From Plantibacter sp. Leaf314 (GTDB lineage Bacteria > Actinomycetota > Actinomycetes > Actinomycetales > Microbacteriaceae), in assembly GCF_001423185.1 (NCBI RefSeq), contig NZ_LMOB01000001.1:2277889-2341888 (forward strand): 64,000 nt of DNA, read 5' to 3'. The notes beneath the pieces are model-generated. The model saw nothing but the letters and a program-made list of their open reading frames with translations. It ran no database searches and was not told the DNA's origin. Positions 61,004 to 64,000 of the stretch are shown piece after piece; positions within the stretch are counted from its first letter, which is position 1, and each line of letters starts with the position of its first letter. Position numbers and translations under genes: made by a program.

Positions 61004-61722
61004 CGCGCGGCGCTCTCCAGCCCCGTCATGCGAGAGCTGACGGCCTCCGCTGTCGGGGCGTCCATCGTGTCCACGAGTCGCCCGTCGACAAGGAACAGGA
61101 CCCGGTCGGCGTATGCAGCGATCTGGGGATCATGAGTGACCATGACAACAGCAGTGCCGACGTCCCGGAACCGACGAAGCTGGTCCATCACCAGGAAACC
61201 GCTCTTGCGGTCCAGCGCTCCCGTCGGTTCATCGGCGAAGATCACGCGCCTGGTCTGAGCGAGGGCGCGTGCGATGGCCACGCGTTGCTGCTGCCCACCG
61301 GAAAGCTCTGCCGGGTACGACTTGACCTTCTCCGAGAGCCCAACGTTGGCCAGGGCATTCACGGCCTGCTCACGCGGTATCGCCGGTCCCCCAAAGAGGG
61401 AGGGCAGTGTGACGTTCTGCAACGCTGTCAGAGCATCGATGAGATTGAAGCTCTGAAAAATGAAACCGAACTCGTCACGTCGGAGAAGATCGAGCTGACG
61501 TTGCTTCGCGGTGGTCAATTCCGTGGCGTCGAAGGCGACGGATCCCGCTGACGCGCGGATGAGACCGGCGAGGCAGTAGAGGAGGGTGGACTTCCCGGAG
61601 CCAGACGGGCCCATGATGGCGGTGAACGAACCAGGCTCGAATGCGCAGCTGACACCGTCAAGCGCGAGCGTCTCCACCCGCCCGTTCGAGAACGTGTGCC
61701 CGAGTCCGGCTGCTGTGAGCAT
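61000..61722 (-). CDS. ABC ATPase (MacB/LolD type) partner of FtsX permease
   Basis: A 240-residue ATPase. Walker A IMGPSGSGKSTLLYCLAGLI, Q-loop FIFQSFNLIDALTALQNV, signature LSGGQQQRVAIARALA, Walker B VIFADEPTGALDRKSG and H-loop VMVTHDPQIAAYADR are all intact. It drives the FtsX-type permease encoded next. ATG 61722 is chosen because AAAGGGCAGCAC precedes it. The in-frame extension to 61776 would run through the hairpin downstream of the precursor gene and does not look like the family. Confidence 0.93.
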   Translation of the reverse strand: MLTAAGLGHTFSNGRVETLALDGVSCAFEPGSFTAIMGPSGSGKSTLLYCLAGLIRASAGSVAFDATELTTAKQRQLDLLRRDEFGFIFQSFNLIDALTALQNVTLPSLFGGPAIPREQAVNALANVGLSEKVKSYPAELSGGQQQRVAIARALAQTRRVIFADEPTGALDRKSGFLVMDQLRRFRDVGTAVVMVTHDPQIAAYADRVLFLVDGRLVDTMDAPTAEAVSSRMTGLESAAR

Positions 61723-61748
61723 GTGCTGCCCTTTCGTAGAAGAAGGGT

Positions 61749-61772
61749 GGGACGCGCGTCGCCGCGCGCCCC
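61749..61772 (-). terminator. Hairpin between precursor gene and ABC genes
   Basis: GGGACGCGCG (61749-61758), loop TCGC and CGCGCGCCCC (61763-61772) form a 10-bp stem with one mismatch, 14 bases after the precursor stop codon in transcription direction and 27 before the ATPase start. No T-run follows. Such hairpins after RiPP precursor genes often act as partial terminators or RNA stabilisers, giving more precursor than downstream message. That role is inferred here. Confidence 0.6.
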
Positions 61773-61785
61773 ACACGTCCGTGTA

Positions 61786-61917
61786 TCAGTTCGGTCCGCA
61801 GGAGATGCTGATACCGCTGTTGTCGCCGTCACACCACATGCTGATGCCGGATCCGAAGACACCGACCTCAGGCCCGGACTCGTTCGACAGGCCCTGCAAA
61901 GAAAGCAATGCGCTCAT
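61786..61917 (-). CDS. lanA: Class III lanthipeptide precursor peptide
   Basis: A 43-residue peptide. The leader holds LLSLQGL (residues 4-10), the class III recognition motif (compare LxDLQ in RamS and AmfS). The core has two identical-pattern ring motifs, SGISMWC (23-29) and SGISISC (34-40), fitting Ser-xx-Ser-xx-Cys for labionin or lanthionine formation, and ends CGPN. A near-perfect ribosome binding site AAGGAGGTGA lies 5 bases before the ATG. The gene starts inside the last 50 bases of lanKC and precedes two ABC systems. The leader/core border is probably between residues 15 and 22. No peptidase gene is visible. Confidence 0.9.
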   Translation of the reverse strand: MSALLSLQGLSNESGPEVGVFGSGISMWCDGDNSGISISCGPN

Positions 61918-64000
61918 TGTGTTCACCTCCTTCCATGTCATCGTCAAGTGGTCTGGGAAGAGTCACCGGGAACCAGTCGTCCGGGTTCTCTTCGAATAAG
62001 GCGAGGAGCGCGCCGACGTAGCCGGCAGCTCCCGTGGAGTAGTCCGCGGAGAGGTGGTATCCGTTGTCTCCGAGCATCACCAGCGCGTCAGGGTCGCTCC
62101 CACGGAAGAGGAAGTTCTCGGCGGTGAAGGACATCAACCGGACCCGTTCGCTGCCCCCATAAGAGAGCGGAGCGGACAGGAGCGCGCAGGCGATGCCAGC
62201 AGTCCCCCGAAACAGGCCGCCGTTCATGCTGATGATGCCGTCGACCGTCTGAGCGAGTCGTGCGATCTCGTCCCGGTAGTGGGTCGGCGCGCACTGTGCG
62301 AGAGCGAACGCGATCCCCGCGGCACCCTCCGACAGGTAGCCGTAGGAGACACGCGAGTAGTCCACTCGAAGGGTCCCGTTGTCCGCTTCGGTGAGCTGCT
62401 GCAGCTCGCGCTGGAAGCAGAGGTGCATCAGGTGATCCCAGGAGGCGTCCCCGGTGACTTCCGCGAGCTGGCGGCAGACCATTCCGACACCCGACCACCC
62501 GTCGAACAACCCGATGGTGTTACCGGTTTCCGAGTGAGGGCTACGGAGGTCCCCTCCGCCTGTGACACGGGCGGCGAGCAACGAGGCGTATCGGTCGCGC
62601 ATGTCGCGAGCGGAGTCCGTGTCCGCGAAGGCAGCATCGCACAGAGCGAGGATCGTGCCTGCCAAGCCACTCCGCACGGATAAGTCAAGTCCGGGGTCGG
62701 CGCTTACCTCTCCAGCCGCGAGGATCACTTCGGCACTTGCAGTGTCGCCGAGCTGGGCGAGTGCGGCCGCGATGCCCACGGTTCCGCGGAGGAGACCGTG
62801 AAACGGAATGTCGTCCACTTCTCGAAGGCGCGCGCTCAACCATCTGCGGTCCTGCGTGACGTCGCGGCCGGCTCTTGCGAGCATGAGGATCACGCCTGCG
62901 GCTCCCGTCTCGATGTTCAGCAAGGCGCTGGCTCCGTCTGCGAACTGTGTCGCGTCCCCGGGGAATCGGCGGGGTCCGTCACGTCGGGTTCCTTCGATGC
63001 CGTTACACACCTGCTCCAAGACTTGTCTACCTGGAGTGAGAGCAAGGCCTGTGGCGTGGCGGTACGGGTGCGACGTTGCCATCGCGTCCAGGGGCACAGC
63101 GTCGACCAAGGTGTTGACGACGTCCGCGACGTCTTCCGGGAATTGCTCCGCAACCTTCTGTGCCCGGTAGGTCAGCACGGACGGGTCGAACGCCCCGGCC
63201 AGCGACGGCCAGAACAAGTGCAGGACAACGGCAGCGAGCGCGTACCTGTCGCGGTCACGGTTCGAAGTCTGCGCGTGGGGTATGAAGCCCGGGGTGCCGA
63301 TACTGCCGACCGCCGAGGCATCCATCTCACGGGCGGCTTCGAGGTCGATGAGTCGGACACGGTCGCCGTCGACCAGGATGTTCTTCGGCTGCAGGTCGAG
63401 AATGCTCCAGCCTGCATCATGAATCTGATCGACCGCGGTGATCACCTGCCGGGCGAGTGGCAGAGCTCGTGCAGCGTAGTCGGCGAGGACAGTCTCCTCC
63501 GTGCTGAACGGATAGTTGCTGGCTGCCCAGGACTGGAGCGTGAGCCCGGGAATGTACTCCTCGACGAGAAACTCATGGTCGCCGATAACCCGGTACTCGA
63601 TGGCATTGACGACGGCACCCACGCTGGCGAGATGCTTCAGAGCCCGGTGTTCACTCCGCAGCCGCAAGGTCGCGTCGGCGGAGTCCGAGCTGTACGCCGA
63701 CCATCGCCGCGCCTCCTTCAAGACCACCTGACTCGATCCGGCGTCAGCAAGGTACACACCGCCGGCATTGCTGAAATGCAAGCTGGAGCGCACGACGTAC
63801 GGATGCAGAAGTTCTTCCAGCACCCCCGGCGTCGGACTGAGTCGCTCTTCGACAAGTTCACGGATCAGGGCCGGGGGATCAACGAAGCTCGGCAGCGTGA
63901 AGACGGCGGCGCGACTGTCGTGAACTTTCTCTCCGTCTGGGCTCTGAATGGCGTAGCCCGCCGAACCGTCCGCATGCTCGAAGCGGTCCAGGAAGAAGGC
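61868..64000 (-). CDS. lanKC: Class III lanthionine synthetase LanKC (N-terminus beyond edge)
   Basis: The frame is open to the right edge, giving about 710 C-terminal residues. The first 60 (DRFEHADGSAGYAIQSPDGE onward) are the end of the lyase domain. The kinase follows (about 63800-63150): VVLKEAR with the ATP Lys, IHDAGWSILDLQPKNILVDG as catalytic loop, LIDLEAA as metal-binding Asp. The cyclase domain (about 62950-61870) has LanC-like Gly-rich repeats (GLLRGTVGIAAAL, FDGWSGVGMVCRQL, SEGAAGIAFALA) but neither the WCxG nor the CHG zinc motif. This marks class III rather than class IV. It phosphorylates and eliminates Ser/Thr, then closes rings in the LanA peptide. Confidence 0.93.
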   Translation of the reverse strand, partial: AFFLDRFEHADGSAGYAIQSPDGEKVHDSRAAVFTLPSFVDPPALIRELVEERLSPTPGVLEELLHPYVVRSSLHFSNAGGVYLADAGSSQVVLKEARRWSAYSSDSADATLRLRSEHRALKHLASVGAVVNAIEYRVIGDHEFLVEEYIPGLTLQSWAASNYPFSTEETVLADYAARALPLARQVITAVDQIHDAGWSILDLQPKNILVDGDRVRLIDLEAAREMDASAVGSIGTPGFIPHAQTSNRDRDRYALAAVVLHLFWPSLAGAFDPSVLTYRAQKVAEQFPEDVADVVNTLVDAVPLDAMATSHPYRHATGLALTPGRQVLEQVCNGIEGTRRDGPRRFPGDATQFADGASALLNIETGAAGVILMLARAGRDVTQDRRWLSARLREVDDIPFHGLLRGTVGIAAALAQLGDTASAEVILAAGEVSADPGLDLSVRSGLAGTILALCDAAFADTDSARDMRDRYASLLAARVTGGGDLRSPHSETGNTIGLFDGWSGVGMVCRQLAEVTGDASWDHLMHLCFQRELQQLTEADNGTLRVDYSRVSYGYLSEGAAGIAFALAQCAPTHYRDEIARLAQTVDGIISMNGGLFRGTAGIACALLSAPLSYGGSERVRLMSFTAENFLFRGSDPDALVMLGDNGYHLSADYSTGAAGYVGALLALFEENPDDWFPVTLPRPLDDDMEGGEHNERIAFFAGPVERVRA
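61923..61932 (-). promoter_or_regulatory. Ribosome binding site of lanA inside lanKC
   Basis: AAGGAGGTGA, complementary to nearly the whole anti-SD region, lies 5 bases before the lanA ATG and entirely within lanKC coding sequence. Its strength suggests high translation of the precursor and may depend on ribosomes finishing lanKC nearby. Confidence 0.8.

Noticed and set aside
61723..61776. Upstream start of the lanthipeptide-cluster ATPase
   Set aside because: The extension is basic shadow sequence covering the hairpin. A good ribosome binding site precedes the ATG at 61722.
61868..63823. Class IV (LanL) or class II (LanM) synthetase
   Set aside because: The kinase motifs exclude LanM, and the cyclase domain lacks the WCxG and CHG zinc motifs that LanL keeps.

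Overview
The window is high-GC DNA with almost every interval coding, GTG starts in addition to ATG, and many 4-base ATGA/GTGA gene overlaps. Gene content (a DUF7882-type small protein, Dgt, LtrA, many LacI/IclR-controlled sugar loci with MalFG-type ABC importers and no PTS) points to an actinomycete, most likely a soil- or plant-associated member of the Microbacteriaceae. Genus cannot be fixed from the sequence. No rRNA, tRNA, CRISPR array, transposase or integrase was found, and no stretch over 300 bases lacks a gene.

1-20 kb: mixed housekeeping and stress genes. They are a gene cut by the left edge, dgt, a uracil-DNA-glycosylase-family protein, a lipoprotein GH10 xylanase-like enzyme with altered motifs, a hydrolase/CGNR divergent pair, MerR and TetR regulators with adjacent targets, oxidoreductases, a CtlX-ornithine cyclodeaminase operon divergent from an Lrp/AsnC regulator, and a complete Hen1-Pnkp RNA repair pair.

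20-38 kb: carbohydrate catabolism. A seven-gene minus-strand operon (binding protein, two permeases, SDR, two heparinase II/III-type lyases, YesL-like membrane protein) diverges from a LacI regulator with palindromic candidate operators. After a few small genes comes a second locus with an FAD-dependent oxidoreductase, IclR regulator, CE7 acetylesterase and an outward-facing MHS-type MFS transporter.

38-50 kb: small proteins, then a galactoside operon (GH42 beta-galactosidase, two permeases, binding protein, GH36 alpha-galactosidase) diverging from another LacI gene. Two near-identical 18-bp operators lie between them. A palindromic repeat is present in two copies at each of two intergenic places about 10.6 kb apart (40.25 and 50.9 kb).

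50-57 kb: exported amidase-type lipoprotein, EamA transporter, a tightly overlapped five-gene ABC/XRE operon with two paralogous permeases, and LtrA ending at a strong terminator.

57.3-64 kb: the most notable region. It is visibly lower in GC and holds a class III lanthipeptide cluster reading leftward off the window edge: lanKC (partial), a 43-residue precursor gene starting inside the end of lanKC, a hairpin, an ABC ATPase, an FtsX-type permease and an ABCB-type exporter, the last three joined by ATGA overlaps. The precursor has an LLSLQGL leader motif and two SGISxxC core motifs, so a SapB/labyrinthopeptin-like product with two labionin or lanthionine rings is predicted.
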